A program made the position numbers and the translations under genes. The notes beneath the pieces are model-generated. The model did not search any database. It saw only the letters and a program-made list of their open reading frames with translations, and had not been told where the DNA came from. A stretch of DNA of 64,000 nt, taken from the NCBI GenBank assembly GCA_900769645.1, contig CAAGHI010000006.1:62001-126000 (forward strand). Reading direction: 5' to 3'. Shown piece after piece: positions 30,680-40,005 of the stretch. Each line of letters starts with the position of its first letter. Positions within the stretch are counted from its first letter, which is position 1. Source of the DNA: Candidatus Gastranaerophilales bacterium (GTDB taxonomy: Bacteria; Cyanobacteriota; Vampirovibrionia; Gastranaerophilales; Gastranaerophilaceae).

Positions 30680-31207
30680 ATGACAGCAGCATCAAATGTA
30701 AGTATTAATATTTATACAAATGATATTATTAGCCAAATAACGCAAACTATATTATCAGAATATAGCGCTTTTGAGGGATATACAAAAGTTATTAAATTAG
30801 CTCAAGCTTTTGGTATTAATGTTATTCTTGGGACTTTTACAGATGAACATGTTGCAGGAATGCTGAAATTTGAAGATGGAAATGTTAATCTTTATGTAAA
30901 TGAGAAAGAAAATGAAAATAGAAAACGTTTTACAATTGCTCATGAATTAGGACACTTTATTTTACATAAAGAATTTGTACAAAGACAAAAAACAAATATT
31001 TTTTATCGTAAAGATTTTGACAATTATTCTGATAAAATTGAAGTACAAGCTAATAAATTTGCAGCATATTTATTAATGCCTGAAAATATAATTAAAAGCT
31101 TGTGGGAAACATTCCATTCTATTGATATAATTTCTACTATTTTAAAAGTTTCAAAACAAGCGGCAACAGTTCGTTTGATGTCCTTAGGAGTTATTGATGG
31201 TAACTAA
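30680..31207 (+). CDS. ImmA/IrrE-type metalloprotease
   Basis: A 175-residue protein with the zinc site HELGH at residues 88-92 (FTIAHELGHFILH) and the downstream acidic region EVQANKFAAYLLMPENII typical of the ImmA/IrrE family. ImmA proteases cleave repressors of mobile elements in response to signals such as RecA or peptides. There is no attached HTH and the phage repressor lies 20 kb away, so it may cleave that S24 repressor, a host regulator, or an accessory antitoxin. AAAGGA ribosome site. Confidence 0.8.
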   Translation: MTAASNVSINIYTNDIISQITQTILSEYSAFEGYTKVIKLAQAFGINVILGTFTDEHVAGMLKFEDGNVNLYVNEKENENRKRFTIAHELGHFILHKEFVQRQKTNIFYRKDFDNYSDKIEVQANKFAAYLLMPENIIKSLWETFHSIDIISTILKVSKQAATVRLMSLGVIDGN

Positions 31208-31370
31208 TAAATTAAATCTTTTACTAAGTCAAACTGATGAACAAGAAAGTATTGCGTGAAAAAATAAAGAACGGAATAAGTCGAATTTTATCAATTTTTC
31301 TTCTGGTGTTCCATTAAATAAACTTTTAAAAACTTGTCTCACCTTGCACCTCATAAATGCTTACTTATAA
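31197..31370 (+). pseudogene. Small reading frame interrupted by TGA
   Basis: ATG 31197 overlaps the ImmA stop. The frame reads MVTNKLNLLLSQTDEQESIA, meets TGA at 31257-31259, then continues open with NKERNKSNFINFSSGVPLNK to TAA at 31368. The downstream half has ordinary protein composition, which suggests a recently disrupted gene coupled to ImmA, or read-through. Reading continuously through the stop gives 57 residues. Confidence 0.35.
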
Positions 31371-31446
31371 AATTAATATAAACATGGACTTTTAAATTTT
31401 GCAATGTTTTATATTATTTTTTTTATTATTAATTCCCTTCTACTGC

Positions 31447-31452
31447 TATAAT
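31447..31452 (+). promoter_or_regulatory. -10 box of the baseplate operon, leaderless type
   Basis: TATAAT in the context CTGCTATAATAG; the ATG 31459 begins six bases later. No ribosome site precedes the ATG. Confidence 0.6.
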
Positions 31453-31458
31453 AGATTT

Positions 31459-32301
31459 ATGAGTATAATATCTAATGCAGTAAATGGAACATATAGAGGA
31501 GCAATTGAACAAGCGGTATATAATCAAGTAACACCGTCACAACGTTCTATTGATATTTATAGAGAACTCGTAAAAGCTAGACTTTATGCCGGTGAGGCTA
31601 TTGTCAATGTCTTAGGAAATACCGGCATTGCGGGGTTTAAATTCCATATCCCTGAAAAAGAACAAATCAAAATGCAAAGTGATGTAACCGATCATTATGT
31701 AGATAACAATAGCCCAGTACAAGACCACATTGCCAAAAAACCTATTACAATTACATTAAACGGTTTTCAAGGTGATTATTTTTATAGCGTAAACAAAATT
31801 GAAGATACTCTTGCAAAAGTTGTGCCAACACTTGCCCTAGTGAAACAATTTGTGCCACGTTTGCCAGATAGTACAAAACAAAAATTAGCACAGAAATACT
31901 TACAAGCCTCTATAAATAAAGAAATTCCAGTTGCATTACAAAACAACGGAACAGAATACACTCTAAACTCAATTGATTTATTCAAACTTTTTCAAGACTT
32001 GTATAAATTAAAATCCCCTCAAACTCGTGCTTTCTTTTTCCTTGAATCATTATGGAAATCAAATGCAACCTTTACGGTAGAGACGACGTGGAAACGTTAT
32101 CAAAATATGGTTATAACAGATATTACACCAATCAGAGATAATAACGCAGATATAACAGAGTTTTCAGTTAGTTTCAAACAAATTAATACAACTGCAAGCC
32201 TTGTACAAAGTTTAGACAACGCAACAGGCAGAACTCATCAACAATTAGCACAACTAGCTAATAAAGGTGTAGACAAAGGCAAGAAGAAAGAGACGATATA
32301 A
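31459..32301 (+). CDS. Baseplate protein (Dit-like)
   Basis: A 280-residue protein. ATG 31459 (MSIISNAVNGTYRG) is preferred over earlier in-frame codons because a -10 box lies six bases upstream. Features are KKPITITLNGFQGDYFY and a C-terminal beta domain with TWKRYQNMVITDITPIRDN and FSVSFKQI, the pattern of DUF6046/Dit-like baseplate proteins that join tube end and hub. It opens the baseplate cluster after the cargo region and overlaps the plug gene by one base. Confidence 0.65.
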   Translation: MSIISNAVNGTYRGAIEQAVYNQVTPSQRSIDIYRELVKARLYAGEAIVNVLGNTGIAGFKFHIPEKEQIKMQSDVTDHYVDNNSPVQDHIAKKPITITLNGFQGDYFYSVNKIEDTLAKVVPTLALVKQFVPRLPDSTKQKLAQKYLQASINKEIPVALQNNGTEYTLNSIDLFKLFQDLYKLKSPQTRAFFFLESLWKSNATFTVETTWKRYQNMVITDITPIRDNNADITEFSVSFKQINTTASLVQSLDNATGRTHQQLAQLANKGVDKGKKKETI

Positions 32302-32645
32302 TGTATCAATTAACATCACTTAGCAATGAGCCTAAACAACAAGTAACAATGGTTTTAGAGGATAGTACTCGCATTGTATTTACTTTTGAATACAAAGCAA
32401 ATCAACTCGGCTGGTTTTTTGGATTTAAGTATGGGGATATTAATTATCAAAATATCCGATTAACAACCGCTTATAATATTTTGCGTGCATATCGTAGTTA
32501 TTTGCCGTTCGGCTTACGTTGTGATACACCTGACATGGGTGAGCCTATGGATATAGATGATTTTGCAAGCGGTTACGCAACTGTTTATTTGCTAACAAGA
32601 GATGATGTAAAGGCTATTGAAGGCAATTATTATCAAAAGCAATAA
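32301..32645 (+). CDS. Baseplate plug protein (Pam3 gp18-like)
   Basis: A 114-residue beta-rich protein: LTSLSNEPKQQVTMVLED, GDINYQNIRLTTAYNILRAY, FGLRCDTPDMGEPMDIDDF and SGYATVYLLTRDDV. This pattern fits the plug protein that seals the tube in the simple contractile cyanophage Pam3 and relatives. It lies between the Dit-like and hub genes, as expected. Confidence 0.8.
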   Translation: MYQLTSLSNEPKQQVTMVLEDSTRIVFTFEYKANQLGWFFGFKYGDINYQNIRLTTAYNILRAYRSYLPFGLRCDTPDMGEPMDIDDFASGYATVYLLTRDDVKAIEGNYYQKQ

Positions 32646-32675
32646 AAATTTTAAGTCGTTTGTTACAATAGTTAT

Positions 32676-34010
32676 ATGTTAAAGTGGCAAAGAAATTATA
32701 AAATCATTTTTGAAATAGGTGAGCGTAAAAATCTTACAGAATATATCCCACATGAGAAAATAACCGTTGCATATCCTCATACATTCCGTTTAAATATCTC
32801 TAATGGGATTAATTTCAGTGAGGTTAGCAAAGGAAGCTTCCAAATATTAAATCTTTCACAAGATGTACAAGCAAAGCTTTGGAAAGACAATTTTAATATG
32901 ACAAAATACGTCACAATGTGGGTGTATGCCGGTTATGGTAGTCAAATGCCATTGATTTATATGGGTGACGTCTTAGAGTGTTATAGCTATCGAGAAGAAG
33001 GGGCAGTTGATTGGGTAACGGAGCTTAAAACAAGCGATGGTTCATACTTAATGCAATATGGGTTTGCAAATACCGGATTTGTTGAAGGGACAAAATTTAA
33101 TAATATGTTAGAAGCCCTTCTTGCAGATACTCCAACAATGGTTGGCTATATTACTGCAAAAATTCCACCATTGAAAAAAGATAGAACATTTATCGGTCAA
33201 ACTCTTGATATATTGGGGCGTGAATATGGCGGCTATGAAATATTTGTTGATAAAGGTGAATTAAATATCCTTAATGAAAACGATGTTGTTCCTAGTGATA
33301 TTCAAGTTATTACAGCTGAAAGCGGACTATTAGGCAGCCCTAGACGCTCGGAACAATATCTAAACTGTACAATGCTTTTTGAGCCCGGAATTAAGCTCGC
33401 ACAAGCAGTCAAAGTCATTTCTGATAGTATTCCATGGGTTAATAACATTTATAAAGTAGTCGGTGTGTCTCATCAAGGGGTTATTAGTCCTGTCGAAAGC
33501 GGGAAACTAACAACCACATTACAACTAAACCTAGGTACTGCCGCTTTTAATGAGTTAAAAAAAGCTACCACCAATTATGGTGGAACACCAACAACCGGAA
33601 TATGGGATAAACCGGTGAAAGGCAAAATATCGAGTGCTTTCGGACCACGAAAACAACCTATCCCCGGGGCAAGCACATATCATAAAGGAATTGATATTGC
33701 TGCACCTTATAACACACCGATTATTGCACCTGCAAATGGCAAAGTTAGTGTTGCGCATGGGTGGGATAGAAACGGATATGGAAATTTTGTAACAATTGAT
33801 AACGGAATTATCAATAAAAAAAGAGTTATAAGTTGGTACGGTCATATGAATAAATCTGCTGTTGAGCCTAATCAAAAGGTTTATAAAGGGCAAACAGTTA
33901 TTGGATATGTAGGCAGCACAGGGAATTCATCAGGTAATCATTTACATTTTGGGATTCAAGAAGATAATAAATTCGTAAATCCAATCAACTACACTGGAAA
34001 ATGGAGTTAA
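32676..34010 (+). CDS. Baseplate hub with C-terminal M23 peptidase
   Basis: A 444-residue protein. Residues 1-290 are a hub/VgrG-like domain (FRLNISNGINFSEVSKGSF, MTKYVTMWVYAGY, PLIYMGDV, TIGQTLDILG-like). Residues about 310-440 are an M23 zinc endopeptidase with KISSAFGPRK, HKGIDIAAP (HxxxD), GYVGSTGNSSGNHLHFG (HxH), cutting peptidoglycan cross-links during DNA entry. ATG 32676 follows TACAAT by six bases and has no ribosome site. Confidence 0.85.
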   Translation: MLKWQRNYKIIFEIGERKNLTEYIPHEKITVAYPHTFRLNISNGINFSEVSKGSFQILNLSQDVQAKLWKDNFNMTKYVTMWVYAGYGSQMPLIYMGDVLECYSYREEGAVDWVTELKTSDGSYLMQYGFANTGFVEGTKFNNMLEALLADTPTMVGYITAKIPPLKKDRTFIGQTLDILGREYGGYEIFVDKGELNILNENDVVPSDIQVITAESGLLGSPRRSEQYLNCTMLFEPGIKLAQAVKVISDSIPWVNNIYKVVGVSHQGVISPVESGKLTTTLQLNLGTAAFNELKKATTNYGGTPTTGIWDKPVKGKISSAFGPRKQPIPGASTYHKGIDIAAPYNTPIIAPANGKVSVAHGWDRNGYGNFVTIDNGIINKKRVISWYGHMNKSAVEPNQKVYKGQTVIGYVGSTGNSSGNHLHFGIQEDNKFVNPINYTGKWS

Positions 34011-34013
34011 TCT

Positions 34014-34679
34014 ATGGCAGTAATAAAAAAAATATCAAAAGCAAAACCGACTCAATTGGAGATTAACCAATTACTTAAAACTAATATTTTCTCTAACCTT
34101 AATTGCCACAATATCGGGCGGATATTAGAGTTTGAACCAACAACACAGTTATGCACAGTTGAACTTATGCAGATTAAACAATTTGGCGATCAAGCTTATA
34201 CACCTGCTCCGATTACGCAAGTGCCGTTGATTATGCTAGGTACAGGCAATGCACATATCACAATGCCTAACCCTGTTGGCACGACTTGCTTGCTGCTGTT
34301 CCTTGATCGTAATATGGACAACTTTATGGAAACATGTGAACAATATATGCCTGACACTGCACGCATGCACGATTTTACAGACTGCGTGGCATTAACAACG
34401 TTTAAAACACTTGTAGATCCTATTCAAGACTATGACGAGCAAGCAATAAGCCTTTTGAATGAAGATACAAGCTTGAAGATTTATCCTGATAGTGTGGAAG
34501 TGCAAACCACTGGCAAAATAAAGCTTGCAAACACCACACAAAATCTTGCAGCACTCATGCAGAGTTTTCTCACAGCATGTGAAAATATAACCGTAGACAC
34601 AAACACAGGAGCTTTATCTCCTACAAGTAAACAAGCTTTTACAAACTTAAAGACACAATTTGAGGAGTTATTAAAATGA
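34014..34679 (+). CDS. Central spike protein (Gp138 N-terminal type)
   Basis: A 221-residue protein three bases after the hub gene. The N-terminal OB-like domain has IGRILEFEPTTQLCTVEL, PAPITQVPLIMLGTG and CLLLFLDRNMDNF (Gp138 pattern). The C-terminal part has a beta-helix-like DTSLKIYPDSVEVQTTGKI spike segment. It likely forms the membrane-piercing tip. Four-base overlap with the wedge gene. Confidence 0.8.
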   Translation: MAVIKKISKAKPTQLEINQLLKTNIFSNLNCHNIGRILEFEPTTQLCTVELMQIKQFGDQAYTPAPITQVPLIMLGTGNAHITMPNPVGTTCLLLFLDRNMDNFMETCEQYMPDTARMHDFTDCVALTTFKTLVDPIQDYDEQAISLLNEDTSLKIYPDSVEVQTTGKIKLANTTQNLAALMQSFLTACENITVDTNTGALSPTSKQAFTNLKTQFEELLK

Positions 34680-35038
34680 CATTCAGAAACCTTAACGAAA
34701 AACACGACTGGACTTTTGGAACAGGTCAAAATAACTACGTTAGAGATGAACAAGAAATTATTTTAAACCTTGAAACACGCATATTGTCTTTTCTCGGCGA
34801 TTGTTTCTTTGCTACTGATGAAGGCATTGACTGGTGGAACTTACTTGACCGCAATAAGTTGGACAAACTTGAATACGCCGTACAAGACGTAATTATTAAA
34901 ACGCCTGGGGTAAATGGGATTAATAGTGTAGACGCAATACTCGGAGCTAACCGGAAATTAACCCTCAATTACGATATTCAAACTATTTTTTCACAATCAT
35001 ACACAGGCGAGATTATTCCGTTGACTACTGCAAGTTAA
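34676..35038 (+). CDS. Baseplate wedge protein (gp25/Mu gp46-like)
   Basis: A 120-residue protein containing DEQEIILNLETRILSFLGDCFF and a TPGVNGINSVDAIL end, the signature of gp25/GpW-type wedge proteins that initiate sheath polymerisation. Followed by the J-like gene. Confidence 0.8.
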   Translation: MTFRNLNEKHDWTFGTGQNNYVRDEQEIILNLETRILSFLGDCFFATDEGIDWWNLLDRNKLDKLEYAVQDVIIKTPGVNGINSVDAILGANRKLTLNYDIQTIFSQSYTGEIIPLTTAS

Positions 35039-35081
35039 TTTTCAGCCCGATTGTTACAATTGAAATAAAGGAGAAACCTTT
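35039..35081 (+). promoter_or_regulatory. Late-type -10 before the baseplate J gene
   Basis: TTTTCAGCCCGATTGTTACAAT (ends 35059) shows the T-rich upstream element and TTGTTACAAT extended -10. Here a leader with AAAGGAG follows before ATG 35082, so this copy is not leaderless. Confidence 0.5.
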
Positions 35082-36263
35082 ATGTCAGTAAATTATATCG
35101 GGATTAACGGGCTTGTTACTCAATCCCTTGAAGAAATTAAAGAAGATTTAACAACAAAGTTTAAAGATATTTACGGTCAGGATATTAACATTGAACAGAA
35201 TAGCCCTGACGGTCAGTGGATTAACATACTGGCGCAAGAGAAAAAAGATATTCTCGACTTGTTTACGCAGTTTTATAACAACCTTGACCCTGACAGGGTA
35301 GTCGGAATTCCTCAGCAGATTTTATATAAGCTTAACGGGCTTACAATCAAAGCATTTACTTTTAGTTACGTTTATATCTACGTAACCGTAACAGAAGATG
35401 TTACTCTTCAAGGTCTTGATGATGATATTGAGAACATTGACGGAACAGGCTACACAGTCAGAGATACAAATGGCAATCGTTGGATTTTGGCAACAACTAC
35501 TGATTTGAAAACAGGCAAACACTTGCTTAATTTCCGTTCGGCAGACTTAGGGAGTATTACTGCATTACCAAATACTATTTCTATTATGGAAACAGTACAG
35601 AAGGGCGTTGTAGGAGTTAATAACCCTGCAAACAATTATGTGACAGGGAATTCCGGAGAAACAACAGCAGAATTCAGGCTAAGACGTAATAAGGCAATGG
35701 CTGTCCCATCTCAGGGCTTTGATGAAAGTACAGCGTCACAAATGCTTGAACTTGAAACAGTAAAAGAGTGTAAAGTCTATGATAATCGTACAAATGAGGT
35801 TGTAAACGGTATTCCGGCACATGGTATATGGGTTATAGTTCGAGGTGGTTTACCGCAAGAAATCGGACGCGTGATTTATAACAATCTTCCCCCTGGAATT
35901 CCAATGAAAGGTGATGAAAAGGTTGTTATTCAAAAAGTAAACGGTGACATCGAATACATCTATTATGACATCGCAAAGCCTACAAACTTATATGTGCGTG
36001 CAACTATTAAAAACTTTTCTGATGATGATCTTGATACTGATTACATCAAACAACAATTAGCAGAAAGCGAATACGGAATACAAGAACAAGCTGAGAGTGC
36101 ATTACTTTTAGGCAGTATTAAACAAACAATTGGAGAAAGCGGTACCCCATACAACGTAGAGATTTCAACAAATAATACAAATTGGGTTGAATATGTTAGC
36201 CCGAGCGGACTAGATGAGTACTTTGTCATTGCTCCTGAAAACGTGACATTAACGGTGGTATAG
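35082..36263 (+). CDS. Baseplate J-like protein (Mu gp47)
   Basis: A 393-residue protein: LVTQSLEEIKEDLTTKFKDIYG, NSPDGQWINILAQEKKDILD, NNPANNYVTGNSGETTAEFRLRRNKAM and GIPAHGIWVIVRGG. This is the baseplate J/gp47 family, forming the wedge around the hub. Typical size. Confidence 0.9.
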   Translation: MSVNYIGINGLVTQSLEEIKEDLTTKFKDIYGQDINIEQNSPDGQWINILAQEKKDILDLFTQFYNNLDPDRVVGIPQQILYKLNGLTIKAFTFSYVYIYVTVTEDVTLQGLDDDIENIDGTGYTVRDTNGNRWILATTTDLKTGKHLLNFRSADLGSITALPNTISIMETVQKGVVGVNNPANNYVTGNSGETTAEFRLRRNKAMAVPSQGFDESTASQMLELETVKECKVYDNRTNEVVNGIPAHGIWVIVRGGLPQEIGRVIYNNLPPGIPMKGDEKVVIQKVNGDIEYIYYDIAKPTNLYVRATIKNFSDDDLDTDYIKQQLAESEYGIQEQAESALLLGSIKQTIGESGTPYNVEISTNNTNWVEYVSPSGLDEYFVIAPENVTLTVV

Positions 36264-37010
36264 ATGAACGATTACACACAAGACATACAAGACGTAAAAG
36301 ACTATTATGCAAACCTATTGATTATGCAGTATCGAGGCAAACAAAAAGCCCGCGACACTGTCAAATTAGGTGTTGAGATTTATATGGGTGATAATGTCCT
36401 ATTCCAGCTGCAAGATCTGCTTGATATTGATAATGCAGAGGGTGAGCAACTGGATATTATCGGGAAATTACTGGATTGTCCTCGCATTGTTCAAGGGATT
36501 TACAGTGATTTAAAGTATTTCCAATATTACGTAAATAATGACTCAATAGGGTTTTCAACCGTTGGAAACCCGACTGACGGCACGTTTAAAACTATTCGAA
36601 ACTACAATATGAGTAAATACTCATTACCTGATGAGGATTACCGCTTTTTATTAAAATTCAAAGCAGCCGTAAACGTTATGAAAGGCTCAATTAAAGGAAT
36701 TGATGAAACCTTATGGAGTATATTTAATGGCGATGTATTGCTAAAAAATAATCAAGATTTAACTATTACCTATATCGTTTCGTCTGCGCACACACTTGCA
36801 ACACTTGCGGCAAAACAGCTTGGGTATTATAGAGCACCGGAAGGTGTTGGAGCGAATTATATATTACGAGTTCCATCTCCGTCGCACATTTTCGGTTTCA
36901 ACCAAAAAGGTATAATTAATATGACGGTAGTGGGATATTCAACCAAAAACCACCGTCAACAAGGAACATGGCTGACTAAGGAAAATCTTATTTCTTTGGT
37001 AACGGCATAA
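36264..37010 (+). CDS. Baseplate/tail protein DUF2612 (Mu gp48-like role)
   Basis: A 248-residue protein directly abutting the J gene. DIDNAEGEQLDIIGKLLDCPR, LPDEDYRFLLKFKAAVN and GSIKGIDETLWSIF are DUF2612 markers. These proteins link the wedge to the tail fibres. Confidence 0.85.
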   Translation: MNDYTQDIQDVKDYYANLLIMQYRGKQKARDTVKLGVEIYMGDNVLFQLQDLLDIDNAEGEQLDIIGKLLDCPRIVQGIYSDLKYFQYYVNNDSIGFSTVGNPTDGTFKTIRNYNMSKYSLPDEDYRFLLKFKAAVNVMKGSIKGIDETLWSIFNGDVLLKNNQDLTITYIVSSAHTLATLAAKQLGYYRAPEGVGANYILRVPSPSHIFGFNQKGIINMTVVGYSTKNHRQQGTWLTKENLISLVTA

Positions 37011-37020
37011 AGGGAATATT

Positions 37021-37890
37021 ATGGCAAAAGTTGAAAGAAAAACACAAAAGATTTTCGGGAGTCAAGCTGGCAGTAAAGAGATTACGAGCTTTGGAACAGC
37101 TAAGCTTGACACACCTATATATACGACGAACTTAGATGAAATACAAAATACAAACTTTTTAAACGGTTGGCAAGGGGCGTTACTCGCGAATAAATCCCCG
37201 TGGGAAGAGGATATGAACGCTTTATTTTTTGCCATAACAAAGCAATTAGCTTATATGTTTCAAGAGGGTATCCCTGAATACGACAAAGATACAACTTATT
37301 ATATCGGTTCAATGGTTAAGAATGTAGACAATCAAGGGCTATTAACGATTTATAAATCGGTTGTCAATGAAAATACCGGTAATGCGTTGTATGATACTAA
37401 CTACTGGTCGGTTTATCAGACAGAAGTTAAGACAGAACTTGAGCTTGCGACTTATGAGATAGGTACACCACAGCCGACGTTTAGTCACAAATTATTACCA
37501 AATGAAGTATGGCTAGAAGGACAAGAACTTTCAAGAACTGCTTACGCTAACCTATTCGCTATATATGGCACAACTTATGGTGCAGGTAACGGCAGTACGA
37601 CGTTTAATGTCCCTGATTGTCGTAATCGTGTATTATGGGGAGCTACATCTTTCGGCTATATTGGTGCTGGTTTACCTAATATCACAGGATATTTTCAAGG
37701 ATCAAATCAAGGAGATACAAGCTTAGCCTTTTATAAATCTGGTGGAACAGATGCAGGGGCGGACTGGAAAGGTGGCTATAAAGGAATTCGAATTAATTTC
37801 AATGCAAATCTTGCCAACCCAATTTATGGTGCGTCATCTACAGTTCAACCACCGGCTATTAAATGCAGAGTTAAAACGAGGTACTATTAA
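37021..37890 (+). CDS. Tail fibre with collar domain, short paralogue
   Basis: A 289-residue fibre. The N-terminal 100 residues (ERKTQKIFGSQAGSKEITSF, ITKQLAYMFQEGIPEYDKDT) attach to the baseplate. Residues about 88-125 show the carbohydrate-binding-like TYYIGSMVK...YKSVVN...YWSVY pattern. The C-terminal half is a phage collar domain (GTTYGAGNGSTTFNVPDCRNRVLWG). One-base overlap with the second fibre gene. Confidence 0.85.
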   Translation: MAKVERKTQKIFGSQAGSKEITSFGTAKLDTPIYTTNLDEIQNTNFLNGWQGALLANKSPWEEDMNALFFAITKQLAYMFQEGIPEYDKDTTYYIGSMVKNVDNQGLLTIYKSVVNENTGNALYDTNYWSVYQTEVKTELELATYEIGTPQPTFSHKLLPNEVWLEGQELSRTAYANLFAIYGTTYGAGNGSTTFNVPDCRNRVLWGATSFGYIGAGLPNITGYFQGSNQGDTSLAFYKSGGTDAGADWKGGYKGIRINFNANLANPIYGASSTVQPPAIKCRVKTRYY

Positions 37891-40004
37891 TGACTAAGAT
37901 AAAAAGAACTACACAAAAAATTTTTGGGGGCAATGCTCCGGCTGATGACATCGCCATAATGGGGAGTTTTAAGTCGGGGACACCTGTTTATACCGACGAC
38001 GTTGAAAAACTCCAAAATACGGTTTATGAAGAGGGCTATGGCTCAGCTATTATTTCAAACGTTGCTCCATTTATGGAAGAACAAAATAGTGTTCCTTATG
38101 TTTTGAGTAAACAATTAGCGTATTTGTTTCAAGAAGGAATCCCAGAATACGACAAAGACACTACGTATTACGTCGGTTCAATTTGCAAATATGGCGGAGT
38201 CCTTTTCACTTCTGTTTCGGATAATAACAAGGGACATCAGCCTGACTCTGATGATGGAACAAACTGGACTGCATTAAACACCGGGGGTGGCGGCGGTCTT
38301 GAAGTCTGTGACATCGGTATGTCTTTGTTTGTTGATGAGACCAAAGGTTTACGACGTAGGCTTAACGGACAGATTGTAAACATCAACGCCAATACACAAG
38401 GCTTTTTGACACGTTTAAAACAGATTACAACACTTTATCCATCGCTATTGACAGATGAAGCAACGTGGCAATCTGACAAAACTCTTTCTGCTTATGGACA
38501 AGTTGGCCGATTCGTTTTCAACTATGCAAGTGACGGTGTAACTGTTGAGTCTGTTCGTTTGCCTGCTGTTGTGAATGCTCAAGGCTTGATGGACTTGGCA
38601 AATACAGGGTTTACAGTACCGGCAGGGTTGCCAACACTGTACACAAATCCAACCGGTGCACACTATCACGACCGTGGAACAATGGAAATTACCGGTTGGA
38701 TTAACCATATTGATGGTGGGTATTCTGATGCCGCAATTACCAGTGGCGGTGCATTCAATGTCAATAATACTTGGTCGCAACACGGACGCGGAACAGATGA
38801 CAGTAATCACTCTAATGTTGACTTCTACGCCTCTCGGTCTTGGACTGGTGTGACTTCTACAAACGGAGAACACAGTCATTCTATTGCCGGAACTTCAAGC
38901 ACTATTCAACCAGAGGCTATTCAATATCCTTACTTTATCCAAATTGCGACAGGGCAAGAAACAGAAGTGGATATCGTAAACACAATTGAGCTGAACAAAC
39001 CGTCATTCTTTGGTAATTCAAAGTATGTGCCGACGCCGGTTAATAATCTTTCTTGGCTGAAATCAGAAGGACAGCAAAACCCCAAAGGCTCTTATCCTGA
39101 CGTCTACAATTGGATCTTAGAGAACGTTAATAACGGTGTTGAAGGGTTTAAACGCAGTACAGAAACATACACAGACTACGACTACGTAATCAACACTACT
39201 GATGAAACATTCCGCTTGCCATTATTGAACGGTAGTGAGGATTTACCGAGTAATACGGTTGTGTCGAGGGCAGATAACACTGTTATAAATGCTGGAGAAA
39301 CTAAAACATTATTTACAGCCTCTCATAACGGTTTTGTTAGTATTAAGGCTTTCGGTTCTGGAACACCTGGGGGTTGCACATTTTTCGCATATAAAAATGG
39401 ACTCATCATGGGGTGTGTTGGTGTTAGTACAAATACCTACAATCAAGGAACAATTTCCTTTGATGTCAAGTGTGGAGATATTGTAACAATAAATTTGGAC
39501 TATCAGTCTATGACTTATAATTACCTGTATTCTAAAGCCGTGGGCAACGGTTCACTCTACTACTATGTTGGTGAAACCGTACAGAATGCAAATTTGATTG
39601 ACGCTGGTAGACTTGGGGAAGAGTTGGTAGATGTTAAAGCCTCTATTGATGGTGACTGGACATATAAACAATTACAATTTGCAAGTAGTGTTTCAATACC
39701 TATTAACACGGAAGGTGCAGGAAACTTATTTACCTATGATTTATCCAACTATTTACCAAACGATGGTTACAAATATGAGGTTACAATCTCCGTAGAAGTA
39801 AATAACTCAAGTTTTTGCACGCTGGGTTATTATCTCTCTGATAATTCTTGGTATAGTTTTGCAAAAGGTGGAAATCCAACAGGTGGCTGCTTTACTGCTA
39901 TTGTCGACTCTTCAAGACAAGTGAAAATTTCAGTTATTAACACGCAAGAAGGGTTAATTTGGGCGCGTGCAGCAGCATACAGACGACTAGGAAAGAAGGT
40001 TTAA
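37890..40004 (+). CDS. Long tail fibre/receptor-binding protein
   Basis: A 704-residue fibre sharing the N-terminal attachment and carbohydrate-binding-like region with the preceding gene (TTQKIFGGNAPADDIAIMG, LSKQLAYLFQEGIPEYDKDTTYYVG). A collar-like central part with HYHDRGTMEITGW and GEHSHSIAGTSSTIQPEA (His-rich loop) follows, then a second beta-rich domain (about 490-700) with no recognisable fold. It is the likely host-range determinant. Confidence 0.8.
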   Translation: MTKIKRTTQKIFGGNAPADDIAIMGSFKSGTPVYTDDVEKLQNTVYEEGYGSAIISNVAPFMEEQNSVPYVLSKQLAYLFQEGIPEYDKDTTYYVGSICKYGGVLFTSVSDNNKGHQPDSDDGTNWTALNTGGGGGLEVCDIGMSLFVDETKGLRRRLNGQIVNINANTQGFLTRLKQITTLYPSLLTDEATWQSDKTLSAYGQVGRFVFNYASDGVTVESVRLPAVVNAQGLMDLANTGFTVPAGLPTLYTNPTGAHYHDRGTMEITGWINHIDGGYSDAAITSGGAFNVNNTWSQHGRGTDDSNHSNVDFYASRSWTGVTSTNGEHSHSIAGTSSTIQPEAIQYPYFIQIATGQETEVDIVNTIELNKPSFFGNSKYVPTPVNNLSWLKSEGQQNPKGSYPDVYNWILENVNNGVEGFKRSTETYTDYDYVINTTDETFRLPLLNGSEDLPSNTVVSRADNTVINAGETKTLFTASHNGFVSIKAFGSGTPGGCTFFAYKNGLIMGCVGVSTNTYNQGTISFDVKCGDIVTINLDYQSMTYNYLYSKAVGNGSLYYYVGETVQNANLIDAGRLGEELVDVKASIDGDWTYKQLQFASSVSIPINTEGAGNLFTYDLSNYLPNDGYKYEVTISVEVNNSSFCTLGYYLSDNSWYSFAKGGNPTGGCFTAIVDSSRQVKISVINTQEGLIWARAAAYRRLGKKV

Positions 40005-40005
40005 A

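Noticed and set aside
37890..40004. Diversity-generating retroelement target in the fibre gene
   Set aside because: No reverse transcriptase, template repeat or second copy of the fibre end is present in the window.
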